This document shows, piece after piece, positions 33,866 to 43,528 of a DNA stretch of 64,000 nucleotides. This DNA is from Streptomyces venezuelae ATCC 10712 (GTDB lineage: Bacteria; Actinomycetota; Actinomycetes; Streptomycetales; Streptomycetaceae). The notes under the pieces are model-generated. The model worked only from the letters and a program-made list of their open reading frames with translations. It did no database searches and was not told the DNA's origin. Numbering within the stretch: the first letter of the stretch is position 1; each line of letters starts with the position of its first letter. Location: contig NZ_CP029197.1 in assembly GCF_008639165.1 (NCBI RefSeq), forward strand, positions 620,001 to 684,000, read 5' to 3'. Made by a program: the position numbers and the translations under genes.

Positions 33866-33982
33866 CCGCGCGTCCGCCCTCGGCACCCCGCCGCACCCGT
33901 ACCACCTCACCCACCCATCACGTCACCCACACCGCGCCCCACCAGCGGGGACGGCCCACAGACCCAAGAGGACGGGACAGCC

Positions 33983-34825
33983 ATGCCTTCTTTCGACACC
34001 CCCGAACCGATCTCGGCCACGGCGCGCGTGGAGGCCGGTTCCATCCAGTTCGTCGCGGGCGACCGCGTCGACACCCTCGTCACGGTGGAACCCCGCGACC
34101 CGAAGAAGGACCTGGACGTGCGGACGGCCGCGCAGACCGAGGTCTCGTACCGCAACGGCGTCCTGACCCTGAGGACGCCCAAGTCCAACCTGTTCGGCCG
34201 CACCGGCGTCGTCGACGCGACGGTCGAGCTGCCGGCCGGCTCGCACGTCGAACTGAGCGGCGCCTGGACCCAGGTGCTCGGCGAGGGCCGGCTCGGCGAC
34301 GTCCGGGTGAAGACCTCCTCCGGCGACGTCCGCCTCGACACCACCGGCCCGCTGCACCTGACCGCCTCGCACGGCTCGATCACCGTGGACCGCGTCGAGG
34401 GCTCGGCCGAGATCACCACCAGCTCCGGCAGTCTGCGCGTCGGCCACATCGGGGGCCCGGCCGTCCTCAAGAACTCGCACGGCACCACGACCGTCGGCAG
34501 CGCGCACGGCGAGCTGCGGGTGAGCGGCGCCAACGGCGACATCGAGATCCGCTCCGCCGAGGACTCGGTCACCGCGACCACCGCCCACGGCACCCTGCGG
34601 GTGGCCGACATCGTCCGTGGCACCGTCCAGCTGGAGACCTCGTACGGCGCCATCGAGGTCGGCGTCCGCGAGGGCACGGCCGCCTGGCTCGACGTCAGCT
34701 CGGGTGCCGGGCAGGTGCGCAACACGCTCACGCCTTCGGAGTCCCCGGAGGGGAGCGAGGAGACCGTCAAGATCCGGGCCCGTACCCGGCACGGCAACAT
34801 CGACGTCCGCCGCGCCAAGGTCTGA
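33983..34825 (+). CDS. DUF4097 beta-repeat protein
   Basis: A 280-aa protein of repeated short beta strands (GRLGDVRVKTSSGDVRLDTTGPLHLTASHGSITVDRVEGSAEITTSSGSLRVGHIGG and so on), the DUF4097/adhesin-like beta-helix type. It has no signal peptide. The start has AAGAGGACGGGACAGCC upstream. In Streptomyces this family often precedes DrrA/DrrB-like ABC transporters, as here, but its role is unknown. Confidence 0.9.
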   Translation: MPSFDTPEPISATARVEAGSIQFVAGDRVDTLVTVEPRDPKKDLDVRTAAQTEVSYRNGVLTLRTPKSNLFGRTGVVDATVELPAGSHVELSGAWTQVLGEGRLGDVRVKTSSGDVRLDTTGPLHLTASHGSITVDRVEGSAEITTSSGSLRVGHIGGPAVLKNSHGTTTVGSAHGELRVSGANGDIEIRSAEDSVTATTAHGTLRVADIVRGTVQLETSYGAIEVGVREGTAAWLDVSSGAGQVRNTLTPSESPEGSEETVKIRARTRHGNIDVRRAKV

Positions 34826-34986
34826 GCCCGACCGAGGCCCGAGCCGGACCAAGGCCCGAGCCTCACGCCTGGCCGCCCGGCCCACACGCCCCGAACCCGC
34901 ACCCGCCCGCCCCACCGCCCGGCCCGCACCCCCGGGCGGTCACCACCCCCCTCCCCCGTCCTCTCAGCCTTCGATCGGAGGCCCCC

Positions 34987-35979
34987 ATGCCTTCTTCTGT
35001 CATGCCCATGCCCAGTCAGTCGGACGGCTCCGCCACCCGCTTCGCCGTCACCGCCACCGATCTGCGCAAGTCCTACGGGGACAAGACCGTCCTCGACGGC
35101 ATCAGCCTCGACATCCCGGCCGGCTCGGTCTTCGCCCTGCTCGGTCCGAACGGCGCGGGCAAGACCACCGCCGTGAAGATCCTCTCCACCCTCGTCTCCG
35201 CCGACGGCGGGCACGCCCGCGTCGCCGGGCACGACCTGGCGGCCGAGCCGCAGAAGGTCCGCGCCGCGATCGGCGTCACCGGGCAGTTCTCCGCCGTGGA
35301 CGGCCTGATCACGGGCGAGGAGAACATGCTCCTGATGGCCGATCTGCACCACCTGTCCAAGCGGGAGGGCCGCCGGGTCGCGGCCGAGCTCCTCGAACGC
35401 TTCGACCTCGTCGAGGCCGCGAAGAAGCCCGCCTCCACCTACTCCGGCGGCATGAAGCGCCGTCTCGACATCGCCATGACCCTGGTCGGCGACCCGAGGA
35501 TCATCTTCCTCGACGAGCCCACCACGGGCCTCGACCCCCGCTCCCGGCACAACATGTGGCAGATCATCCGCGAACTCGTCGCCGGCGGCGTCACCGTCTT
35601 CCTCACCACCCAGTACCTGGAGGAGGCCGACGAACTCGCCGACCGCATCGCGGTCCTGAACGACGGGAAGATCGCCGCGCACGGCACCGCCGAGGAGCTC
35701 AAGCGCCTCATCCCCGGCGGTCACGTCCGGCTCCGCTTCACCGACCCCGCCGCGTACCGGAACGCGGCCTCCGCGCTCGGCGAGGTGACCCGGGACGACG
35801 AGGCCCTCGCGCTTCAGCTCCCGAGCGACGGCACGCAGCGCGAACTGCGCTCGATCCTCGACTGGCTGGACTCGGCGGGCATCGAGGCCGACGAACTCAC
35901 CGTCCACACCCCCGACCTCGACGACGTCTTCTTCGCCCTCACCGGCGGCACCGACCAGCCCAAGGAGGCTGTCCGATGA
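34987..35979 (+). CDS. DrrA-like ABC transporter ATP-binding protein
   Basis: A 330-aa ATPase with Walker A GPNGAGKTT, signature YSGGMKRRLD, Walker B IIFLDEPTTGLD and H-loop TTQYLEE. The C-terminal extension ends in LDDVFFALTGG, typical of daunorubicin-resistance DrrA-type exporters. The start ATG follows GGAGG at good spacing. It overlaps the permease start as ATGA, giving a two-gene exporter. The exported compound is unknown. Confidence 0.95.
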   Translation: MPSSVMPMPSQSDGSATRFAVTATDLRKSYGDKTVLDGISLDIPAGSVFALLGPNGAGKTTAVKILSTLVSADGGHARVAGHDLAAEPQKVRAAIGVTGQFSAVDGLITGEENMLLMADLHHLSKREGRRVAAELLERFDLVEAAKKPASTYSGGMKRRLDIAMTLVGDPRIIFLDEPTTGLDPRSRHNMWQIIRELVAGGVTVFLTTQYLEEADELADRIAVLNDGKIAAHGTAEELKRLIPGGHVRLRFTDPAAYRNAASALGEVTRDDEALALQLPSDGTQRELRSILDWLDSAGIEADELTVHTPDLDDVFFALTGGTDQPKEAVR

Positions 35980-36764
35980 GCTCCTTCTCCCTCGCGGTGC
36001 GCGACTCGACCACGATGCTGCGCCGCAACCTGCTGCACGCCCGGCGCTACCCGTCCATGACCCTGAACCTGCTGCTGACGCCGATCGTCCTGCTGCTCCT
36101 CTTCGTCTACATCTTCGGTGACGTGATGAGCGCGGGCATGGGCGGCGGCGCCGACCGCTCCTCGTACATCGCCTACGTCGTGCCCGGCATCCTGATGATG
36201 ACCATCGGGGGCACCGTGGTCGGGACCGCCGTCTCCGTGTCCATGGACATGACGGAGGGCATCATCGCCCGCTTCCGGACCATGGCCATCCACCGCGGCT
36301 CCGTCCTCGTCGGCCATGTCATCAGCAGTGTCCTGCAGTCGGTCGCCAGCGTGGCCCTGGTCGGCGCCGTCGCCGTGGCCATCGGCTTCCGGTCCAAGGA
36401 CGCCACCGCCCTGGAATGGCTCGCGGCCCTCGGCCTGATGGCGCTGGTCGCCCTGGCGCTCACCTGGATCGCGGTCGGCATGGGCATGGTCAGCCCCAAC
36501 CCCGAGGGCGCCAGCAACAACGCGATGCCGCTGATCGTCCTGCCGCTGATCTCCAGCGCGTTCGTCCCGGTGGACGCGATGCCGGGCTGGTTCCAGCCGA
36601 TCGCCGAGTACCAGCCCTTCACCCCCGCCATCGAGACCCTCCGCGGTCTCCTCCTCGGCAGCGAGATCGGCCACAACGGCTGGCTCGCCCTCGGCTGGGC
36701 CCTGGTCCTGTCCGTGCTCGGCTACTTCTGGTCGAAGGCGGCCTTCGACCGCGACCCGCGATAG
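35976..36764 (+). CDS. DrrB-like ABC transporter permease
   Basis: A 262-aa ABC-2 type permease with about six TM helices (TLNLLLTPIVLLLLFVYIFG, YVVPGILMMTIGGTVVGTAV, SVASVALVGAVAVAIGF, WLAALGLMALVALALTWIAVG, AMPLIVLPLISSAFVPV, LALGWALVLSVLGYFW). AAGGAGG precedes the ATG, which overlaps the ATPase stop. Together they form the usual DrrAB efflux unit. Confidence 0.95.
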   Translation: MSSFSLAVRDSTTMLRRNLLHARRYPSMTLNLLLTPIVLLLLFVYIFGDVMSAGMGGGADRSSYIAYVVPGILMMTIGGTVVGTAVSVSMDMTEGIIARFRTMAIHRGSVLVGHVISSVLQSVASVALVGAVAVAIGFRSKDATALEWLAALGLMALVALALTWIAVGMGMVSPNPEGASNNAMPLIVLPLISSAFVPVDAMPGWFQPIAEYQPFTPAIETLRGLLLGSEIGHNGWLALGWALVLSVLGYFWSKAAFDRDPR

Positions 36765-36983
36765 CCGGGAGCCGGCCGGGGCGAGGGCCCCGGCCGCCCC
36801 CACCGCCTCCGGGGCGGCGAACACCGACCATCGCGTCGGGGTACGCCGCCCCGTTCGCGTTTCCACGACTGACGGAGTCCTGTACACCCTGCTGCCATCA
36901 ACACTTCACGCCAACTCCCGACGTTTCCCAACTGGCGCCCATGCCAGGCGGGTTGGGCGTTCAAGACGTGAATGCGCGGGCCC

Positions 36984-37012
36984 TTGACGCACTTGGTTCA
37001 GACCTTTACATT
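36984..37012 (+). promoter_or_regulatory. Chitinase promoter with internal DasR/chi-box-like site
   Basis: TTGACG (36984-36989) and TACATT (37007-37012) are 17 bp apart and form a good housekeeping promoter. Between them, 36994-37005 reads TGGTTCAGACCT. It differs by one base from TGGTCCAGACCT, the 12-bp direct repeat of Streptomyces chitinase promoters, and resembles the DasR site TGGTCTAGACCA. A second half-site, GAACCAGTC, follows near 37047. The rest of the 388-bp gap from the permease stop (36,765-37,152) shows no gene. Confidence 0.7.
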
Positions 37013-37152
37013 CGCCGCGCAGAAAGAGGAATGACGTTCACGTCCTTGAACCAGTCTTGAGTCAGCCCTGCACCGGCCTCGCGTCCCCACCGCGCCCCAC
37101 CGCGCCCATCGCGCCCCCACCGCGTCACCCCCCCACCCGAGAGGACCCCCGC

Positions 37153-38520
37153 ATGCACCGGACCCGTCTGCCGCTCACCCTCGCCCTGCTCGCCCTCACC
37201 GCCGCCGGTCTCACCGTCGCCACGGACGCCCCCGCCGAAGCGGCCACCGGCCGGATCACCGGGATCGGCGGCAAGTGCGTCGACGTCGCGGGGGCCGCTT
37301 CCGCGAACGGCACCCCCGTCCAGCTCTACGACTGCAACGACACCGCCGCCCAGAACTGGGACGTCGGCACCGACGGCACCATCAAGGCCCTCGGCAAGTG
37401 CCTGGACGTGACCTCCGCCGGTACGGCGAACGGCACGGCGATCCAGCTCTGGGACTGCAACGGCTCCGCCGCCCAGCGCTGGACGGTCACCGCCGCCCGC
37501 GACATCGTCAACCCCCAGGCTGACAAGTGCCTCGACGCCACGGGCAACAGCTCGGCCAACGGCACCCGGCTCCAGATATGGACCTGCACCGGCGCCGCGA
37601 ACCAGAAGTGGACGGCTCCCCCGGCCGGCGGCACGGGCCCGGCACCCGGCGGGAACATGGCGGTCGCCCCGTACCTGTACAACGGCTGGGGCAGCCCGCC
37701 GAGCCCGACCACCGTCATGAACGCCACCGGCGTCAAGTGGTTCACGCTCGCCTTCGTCCTCAGCAACGGCTACTGCAACCCGCAGTGGGACGGCGGCCGT
37801 CCCCTCGTCGGCGGCGTCGACCAGCAGACGGTCAACACCGTCCGGGCGGCCGGCGGCGACGTCATCCCCTCCTTCGGCGGCTGGAGCGGCAACAAGCTGG
37901 AGAGCTCCTGCTCCAGCGCCGGCGAACTCGCCGCCGCGTACCAGAAGGTCATCAACGCGTACGGCCTGAAGGCCATCGACATCGACATCGAGGCCGCCGC
38001 CTACGACAGCCCCACCGTCCAGCAGCGCACGGTGGACGCCCTCAAGACCGTCAAGGCCAACAACCCGGGCATCAAGGTGTACGTCACCTTCGGCACCGGC
38101 CAGAACGGTCCCGACACCAGCCTCGTCAACCGCGCGGCCGCGGCCGGACTCACCGTCGACAGCTGGACCATCATGCCGTTCAACTTCGGCGGCAACGGCC
38201 AGAACATGGGCACCCTGACCGTCCGCGCGGCCGAGGGCCTGAAGACCGCCGTGAAGAACGCGTACGGCTACGGCGACGACCAGGCCTACCGCCACACCGG
38301 CATCTCCTCGATGAACGGCGTCACCGACGTCGGCGAGACCATCACCCAGGCCGACTTCCGCACGATCCTCGCCTACGCGCAGCAGCGGCACCTCGCCCGG
38401 CTGACCTTCTGGTCCGTGAACCGCGACCGCCCCTGCACCGGTGGCGGCGCCGACACCTGCTCCGGCATCGGGCAGCAGAACTGGGAGTTCACCCGCATCC
38501 TCGCCGCCTACAACGGCTGA
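37153..38520 (+). CDS. Secreted GH18 chitinase-like protein with N-terminal CBM13
   Basis: A 455-aa secreted protein. The signal peptide covers residues 1 to about 31 (cut after EAA). A ricin-B-type lectin domain (CBM13, about 32-155) has three QxW-type repeats (AAQNW, AAQRW, ANQKW). A GH18 barrel occupies about 170-455. The catalytic strand reads KAIDIDIEA: the proton donor E280 and D276/D278 are present, but the first Asp of DxxDxDxE is Lys273. It likely acts on chitin or related polymers outside the cell, or binds without hydrolysis if weakened. The promoter upstream fits chitin/GlcNAc control. Confidence 0.92.
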   Translation: MHRTRLPLTLALLALTAAGLTVATDAPAEAATGRITGIGGKCVDVAGAASANGTPVQLYDCNDTAAQNWDVGTDGTIKALGKCLDVTSAGTANGTAIQLWDCNGSAAQRWTVTAARDIVNPQADKCLDATGNSSANGTRLQIWTCTGAANQKWTAPPAGGTGPAPGGNMAVAPYLYNGWGSPPSPTTVMNATGVKWFTLAFVLSNGYCNPQWDGGRPLVGGVDQQTVNTVRAAGGDVIPSFGGWSGNKLESSCSSAGELAAAYQKVINAYGLKAIDIDIEAAAYDSPTVQQRTVDALKTVKANNPGIKVYVTFGTGQNGPDTSLVNRAAAAGLTVDSWTIMPFNFGGNGQNMGTLTVRAAEGLKTAVKNAYGYGDDQAYRHTGISSMNGVTDVGETITQADFRTILAYAQQRHLARLTFWSVNRDRPCTGGGADTCSGIGQQNWEFTRILAAYNG

Positions 38521-38600
38521 CGACCGACCCGGCCCGGCCGGGCCGCCGACACGCGTCCCGGCCGCTGCCCCCCTTCCCCCCACCCCCGTCAAGGAGTCCC

Positions 38601-40844
38601 ATGCGCCTCCCCGAACGCGCGCCCGCGCACCGGCGGAGCACACCGCTCCGCCGCCGCCTCGGCGCCGTCCTCGCCGCCGGCGGAGCGATCTGCTCCGCCC
38701 TGGTCGCCCTCTCCCCCGCCCCCGCGGCCGCCGGGTCCACCGCCCCGGCAGCCGCCGCCCTCCCCACCGGCCCGGTCACGGTCGTGAACAGCGGCAGCGG
38801 CAAGTGCCTCGACGCCCGCGCCGCGCAGACCGCCAACGGCACCGCCGTACAGCAGTACTCCTGCAACGGCACGACCGCGCAGCAGTGGAGCATCACGTCC
38901 ACCTCGGACGGCTACGTCCGGATCGGGGCGCGGGCCGACTCCGCGCAGGTCGTCGACGTCCGTGACGTCTCCACCGCCGACAGCGCCCCCGTGCACCTCT
39001 GGACGTACGGCGGCGGTCTCAACCAGCAGTGGCAGGCCGTCGAGGACGGCGCCGGGGCCTACCGCTTCGTCAACCGCAACAGCGGCAAGTGCCTCGACGT
39101 CCCCGCCGCCTCCGCCGCCGACAGCGTCCAGCTCGCCCAGTACACCTGCAACGGCACGGCCGCCCAGCGCTTCCAGGTGACACCGGTGAGCACCTCGCCC
39201 GGTGACGTCGACCTCGGGCCGAACGTCGTCGTGCTCGACCCGTCGATGCCCTCGGCGACGGTCCAGAGCCGGCTGAACACGATCTTCCAGCGCCAGGAGA
39301 CCAACCAGTTCGGCTCGGAGCGCTACGCGGTCCTGTTCAAGCCGGGCACGTACGCCAACGATGTCAACGTCGGCTTCTACACCCAGGTCCTCGGCCTCGG
39401 GCAGTCGCCCGACGCGGTGACGATCAACGGCGCCGTGCACGTGGAGGCCGACTGGTTCCCGCCGCAGAACGCCACCCAGAACTTCTGGCGGGGCGCCGAG
39501 AACCTCTCCGTCACCCCCACCGGCGGCACCGACCGCTGGGCCGTGTCGCAGGCCTCCTCGTACCGCCGGATGCACGTCCGCGGCAACCTGGAACTCAGCG
39601 ACGGCGGCTGGTCGAGCGGCGGCTTCATGGCCGACACCAGGATCGACGGCCAGGTCAGGTCCGGCACCCAGCAGCAGTGGCTGACCCGTAACTCCCAGCT
39701 CGGCTCCTGGACCGGCTCCAACTGGAACATGGTCTTCGTCGGCAGCCAGGGCGTCCCCGGCACGAGCTTCCCCAACCCGCCGTACACCACGGTGGACCGC
39801 ACTCCCGTCGTGCGCGAGAAGCCCTTCCTCATGGTCGACGCGAGCGGCGCCTACCAGGTGTTCGTACCCGCCCCGCGCACCGACTCCACGGGCACCACCT
39901 GGGCCGCCGGCGGCGCCCCCGCCGGGACCACGCTCGGCATGGACCGCTTCCACGTCGTCCGGCCCGGGGCGACGGCGGCCGAGATCAACGCCGCCCTGGG
40001 CGCCGGCAAGGACCTCCTGGTCACCCCCGGCGTCTACCACCTGAACCAGACCCTCCGGGTCACCCGGCCCGACACGGTGATCCTCGGCCTCGGGCTCGCC
40101 ACCTTCGTCCCCGACAACGGCATCACCGCGATGACCGTCGCCGACGTCGACGGGGTGAAGATCGCGGGCGTGCTCTTCGACGCCGGTACGGTCAACTCGC
40201 CGACTCTGCTGGAGATCGGCCCGGCCGGCTCGGCCGCCTCCCACGCGGCGAACCCGACCTCGCTGCACGACGTGTACTTCCGCGTCGGCGGCGCCGCCGT
40301 CGGCAAGGCCACCACCAGCCTGGTCGTCAACAGCGACCACGTCATCGGCGACCACATGTGGATCTGGCGCGCGGACCACGGCAGCGGCGTCGGCTGGACC
40401 ACCAACACCGCCGACACCGGCCTCGTCGTGAACGCCGACGACGTCACCATGTACGGCCTGTTCGTCGAGCACTACCAGAAGCACCAGACCGTCTGGAACG
40501 GCAACCGGGGCCGGACGTTCTTCTACCAGAACGAGATGCCGTACGACCCGCCCAGCCAGGCCGCCTGGATGAACGGCTCGACCCAGGGCTACGCGGCCTA
40601 CAAGGTCGCCGACTCGGTCACCAGCCACCAGGCCTACGGGCTCGGCAGCTACTGCTACTTCAACGTCAATCCGGGCGTCACCGCCGAGCACGCCATCGAG
40701 GCCCCCAACCGTCCCGACGTGCGCTTCCGGAGCATGGTCACGGTCTCCCTCGGGGGCACCGGCACCATCCGGCACGTGGTCAACGACCGTGGGGGCCCGT
40801 CCAATTCGTCCACCAACGTCGCGAACCTGGTGAGCTACCCATGA
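38601..40844 (+). CDS. Secreted CBM13 plus right-handed beta-helix protein
   Basis: A 747-aa protein starting at an ATG after AAGGAGTCCC. The signal peptide ends near residue 45. A ricin-B lectin domain (about 55-195, repeats SGKCLDARAAQTANGT and SGKCLDVPAASAADS) precedes a long beta-helix-like domain (about 205-745). That domain has motifs such as YAVLFKPGTYANDVNVGFYTQVLGLG and a second pectate-lyase-like half starting KDLLVTPGVYHLNQTLRV. The doubled beta-helix suggests a GH55-like glucanase fold or another polysaccharide-acting enzyme; the exact family is not certain. It lies 80 bp after the chitinase-like gene, so the two may share a transcript. Confidence 0.82.
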   Translation: MRLPERAPAHRRSTPLRRRLGAVLAAGGAICSALVALSPAPAAAGSTAPAAAALPTGPVTVVNSGSGKCLDARAAQTANGTAVQQYSCNGTTAQQWSITSTSDGYVRIGARADSAQVVDVRDVSTADSAPVHLWTYGGGLNQQWQAVEDGAGAYRFVNRNSGKCLDVPAASAADSVQLAQYTCNGTAAQRFQVTPVSTSPGDVDLGPNVVVLDPSMPSATVQSRLNTIFQRQETNQFGSERYAVLFKPGTYANDVNVGFYTQVLGLGQSPDAVTINGAVHVEADWFPPQNATQNFWRGAENLSVTPTGGTDRWAVSQASSYRRMHVRGNLELSDGGWSSGGFMADTRIDGQVRSGTQQQWLTRNSQLGSWTGSNWNMVFVGSQGVPGTSFPNPPYTTVDRTPVVREKPFLMVDASGAYQVFVPAPRTDSTGTTWAAGGAPAGTTLGMDRFHVVRPGATAAEINAALGAGKDLLVTPGVYHLNQTLRVTRPDTVILGLGLATFVPDNGITAMTVADVDGVKIAGVLFDAGTVNSPTLLEIGPAGSAASHAANPTSLHDVYFRVGGAAVGKATTSLVVNSDHVIGDHMWIWRADHGSGVGWTTNTADTGLVVNADDVTMYGLFVEHYQKHQTVWNGNRGRTFFYQNEMPYDPPSQAAWMNGSTQGYAAYKVADSVTSHQAYGLGSYCYFNVNPGVTAEHAIEAPNRPDVRFRSMVTVSLGGTGTIRHVVNDRGGPSNSSTNVANLVSYP

Positions 40845-41118
40845 GACCGACCCGGGCCCGGCAGTTCCGGTCCACCGCCGTGCCCTAGGCAGACGCCACC
40901 GGGTCCGGGCACCCCGTGTGCCCGGACCGGTCCGGTACGGAACCGCGCGTCCGGCCGCCGATCCGTTCGTGCGTCCGTTCGCGCTTCGTACGTGTCAGGG
41001 AGCCCGCGCACACCCCGCCCGAGGTGCGACGACCGCTCGTCGCAACTTCCCCCATCCGCGACCCCCCGCGCGGCGCGCCCGGCATGCACGCCCGCCGACC
41101 CGGGACGATCATCCGTAC

Positions 41119-43485
41119 ATGGCAGGTACTTTCCCCTCCCCCGGCCCGACCGGGGCTTCCGTCTCCCGGCCCTCCGCCGGAAGTTCGCGCCGTCGCCCGC
41201 CCAGCCGCCCCCCGGCGGGGAGCCCCACGGGCCGCCGGCGTCGTCTCAGACGCCGCATCGCCCTCGCCGTCACGGTGCTCGTCGCCGTGACGGCGGCCGT
41301 GTCCGGGGCGCCGCCGCTGCCGGGCACGACCGCCTCCGCGTCCTCGCCCGCGCCCGGCTCCCCCGCGGCGGAACCCTTCGACGCCTCGCCCGCCCGGGCC
41401 GGCCTCGAGCGGCTGCTGCCCTCCCATGCGGCCCAGTTCACCCTCGTTCCGGTCCGGGAGTCCGAGGCCGGCGCCTCCTTCTCCCTCACGGGCGGGGCCG
41501 GGGACATCGTGGTCCGGGGCACCTCGCCGGCCACCCTCCTCACCGGCGTCGGCTGGTACCTGAAGCAGGTCGCCGGGGTCGACGTCGGATGGCCGGGCGA
41601 CAGCCTCGGCCGGCTGCCCGGCACGCTCCCCGCCGTCTCCGGGACCGTCACCCGGTCGGCGGCCGTGCCCCACCGCTACGCCCTGAACGACACCGACGAG
41701 GGCTATTCCGGCCCGTACCGCGACTTCGCCTCCTACGAGCGCGAGATCGACCTGATGGCTCTGCACGGAGTGAACGAGGTCTTCGTGCCGACTGGTGCGG
41801 AGTACCCGTACTACCGGGCGCTCCAGGATTTCGGCTACGAGGCGGAGGAGTTGCGCCGCTGGATCCCCGCGCCGGCCCACCAGGGCTGGTGGCTGCTGCA
41901 GAACCTGTCGGGCTTCGCGGGTCCGGTGTCCGAGCAGCTGATCGAGGCCCGTGCGGCGCTGGGCGCCCGGATCGCGCGGCACCTCCGCTCGCTGGGGATG
42001 ACGCCCGTGCTGCCGGGCTACTTCGGCACGGTGCCGCCGGACTTCACCGCACGGAACCCGGGGGCGCACACCGTGCCGCAGGGCCGGTGGGTGGGGTTCG
42101 GCCGGCCCGACTGGCTGGATCCGACCGGGCCGGTGTTCGCCCGGCTGGCCGCCGTCTACTACCGCCACCAGCGGCAGCGGTTCGGTGACAGCGACATGTT
42201 CAAGATGGACCTGCTGCACGAGGGCGGGGCTCCGGGCACGGTCGACGTCTCGGCGGCCGCCGGCGCGGTCCAGCGGGCCCTGGAGGCGGCGCGTCCCGGC
42301 GCCACCTGGGTCATGCTCGGCTGGCAGCTCAACCCGACGCCCGCCCTGCTGCACGGCGTCGACCGCCGCCGGTTGCTGATCGTCGACGGCCTGTCCGACC
42401 GCTACGACGAGCTCGACCGCGAGACGCGGTGGGGCGGCACGCCGTACGCCTTCGGCACGATCCCCAACTTCGGCGGGCACACCAGCATCGGCGCCAACAC
42501 CGGGGCGTGGGTGAGCCGTTTCCACGCCTGGCTCGCCAAGCCGGACAGCGCGCTGCGCGGCATCGCGTACCTCCCGGAGGCCACCGGCACGAACCCCGTC
42601 GCGTTCGGCCTCTTCACCGAACTCGCCTGGCAGCCGGGCCCGATCGACCAGCAGCGCTGGTTCGCCGGGTACGCCGCCCGCCGCTACGGCGGTGCGGACC
42701 GGCACGCGGCCGCCGCGTGGGAGGCGCTGCGGCTCGGCCCGTACAGCATGCGGACGGGCAGCTGGAGCGAGCCGCAGGACAGCCTGTTCGCCGCGCGGCC
42801 GAGCCTGACGGCGAGCACCGCGGCGCGCTGGAGCCCGAAGGCCATGCGGTACGACGCCGCCACGGTGGAGCGGGCCCTCGCGGAGCTGCTCCGGGTCGCG
42901 CCGCGGCTGCGGACCTCCGACGCGTACCGCTTCGACGTCGTGGACGTGGCGCGGCAGGCGCTCACCAACCGTGCCCGCGTGCTGCTGCCCCGGATCAGGG
43001 CCGCGTACGAGGCCCGGGACCTGGACGCCTTCCGGGCGCTGGTACGGGAGTGGGGCGCGGCCGAGGAGCTGCTCGGGCGGCTGGTCGGCTCCGACCGGCG
43101 GTTCCTGGTGGGTCCCTGGCTCGCCGCCGCGCGCTCGTGGGGGGCCGATCCGGCCGAGCGCGACCGGCTGGAGTACGACGCCCGCTCCATCCTCACCACC
43201 TGGGCCGACCGGGTGCCGAGCGAGTCGGGCGGTCTGCACGACTACGCCAACCGGGAGTGGTCGGGCCTGGTGCGGGACGTGTACGCGCCCCGCTGGGCCG
43301 CCTATTTCGCGAGTCTGGACCGCGCGCTGGTGAACGGGACGGAGCCGGTCGCGATCGACTGGTTCGCGCGGGACGACGCCTGGGCGCGCGGCCACCGGTC
43401 CTATCCGACGCTGCCCTCGGGTGACCCCTTCACGCTGGCGGCCGAGGTGTCGCGGGCGCTGGCGGAGGCGTCCACTCCGGCCTGA
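41119..43485 (+). CDS. GH89 alpha-N-acetylglucosaminidase (NAGLU-like)
   Basis: A 788-aa secreted enzyme. A long basic N-terminus leads into a TM/signal segment (RRIALAVTVLVAVTAAVSGA, about residues 56-75). NAGLU-type domains follow: N-terminal (about 95-175), the catalytic barrel (about 180-520, with PHRYALNDTDEGYSGPYRD, LHGVNEVFVPTGAEYPYYRAL, HQGWWLLQNLSGF, DMFKMDLLHEGG, FGTIPNFGGHTSIG), and the C-terminal helical domain (ELAWQPGPIDQQRWFAGYAARRYGG). By family it removes terminal alpha-linked GlcNAc. It fits with the neighbouring chitin-related genes. The start ATG has only a weak ribosome-binding site. Confidence 0.93.
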   Translation: MAGTFPSPGPTGASVSRPSAGSSRRRPPSRPPAGSPTGRRRRLRRRIALAVTVLVAVTAAVSGAPPLPGTTASASSPAPGSPAAEPFDASPARAGLERLLPSHAAQFTLVPVRESEAGASFSLTGGAGDIVVRGTSPATLLTGVGWYLKQVAGVDVGWPGDSLGRLPGTLPAVSGTVTRSAAVPHRYALNDTDEGYSGPYRDFASYEREIDLMALHGVNEVFVPTGAEYPYYRALQDFGYEAEELRRWIPAPAHQGWWLLQNLSGFAGPVSEQLIEARAALGARIARHLRSLGMTPVLPGYFGTVPPDFTARNPGAHTVPQGRWVGFGRPDWLDPTGPVFARLAAVYYRHQRQRFGDSDMFKMDLLHEGGAPGTVDVSAAAGAVQRALEAARPGATWVMLGWQLNPTPALLHGVDRRRLLIVDGLSDRYDELDRETRWGGTPYAFGTIPNFGGHTSIGANTGAWVSRFHAWLAKPDSALRGIAYLPEATGTNPVAFGLFTELAWQPGPIDQQRWFAGYAARRYGGADRHAAAAWEALRLGPYSMRTGSWSEPQDSLFAARPSLTASTAARWSPKAMRYDAATVERALAELLRVAPRLRTSDAYRFDVVDVARQALTNRARVLLPRIRAAYEARDLDAFRALVREWGAAEELLGRLVGSDRRFLVGPWLAAARSWGADPAERDRLEYDARSILTTWADRVPSESGGLHDYANREWSGLVRDVYAPRWAAYFASLDRALVNGTEPVAIDWFARDDAWARGHRSYPTLPSGDPFTLAAEVSRALAEASTPA

Positions 43486-43528
43486 CGGCCCGCAAATCGC
43501 TTGTTCGCGTTCCGCCACGGGGAGGATC

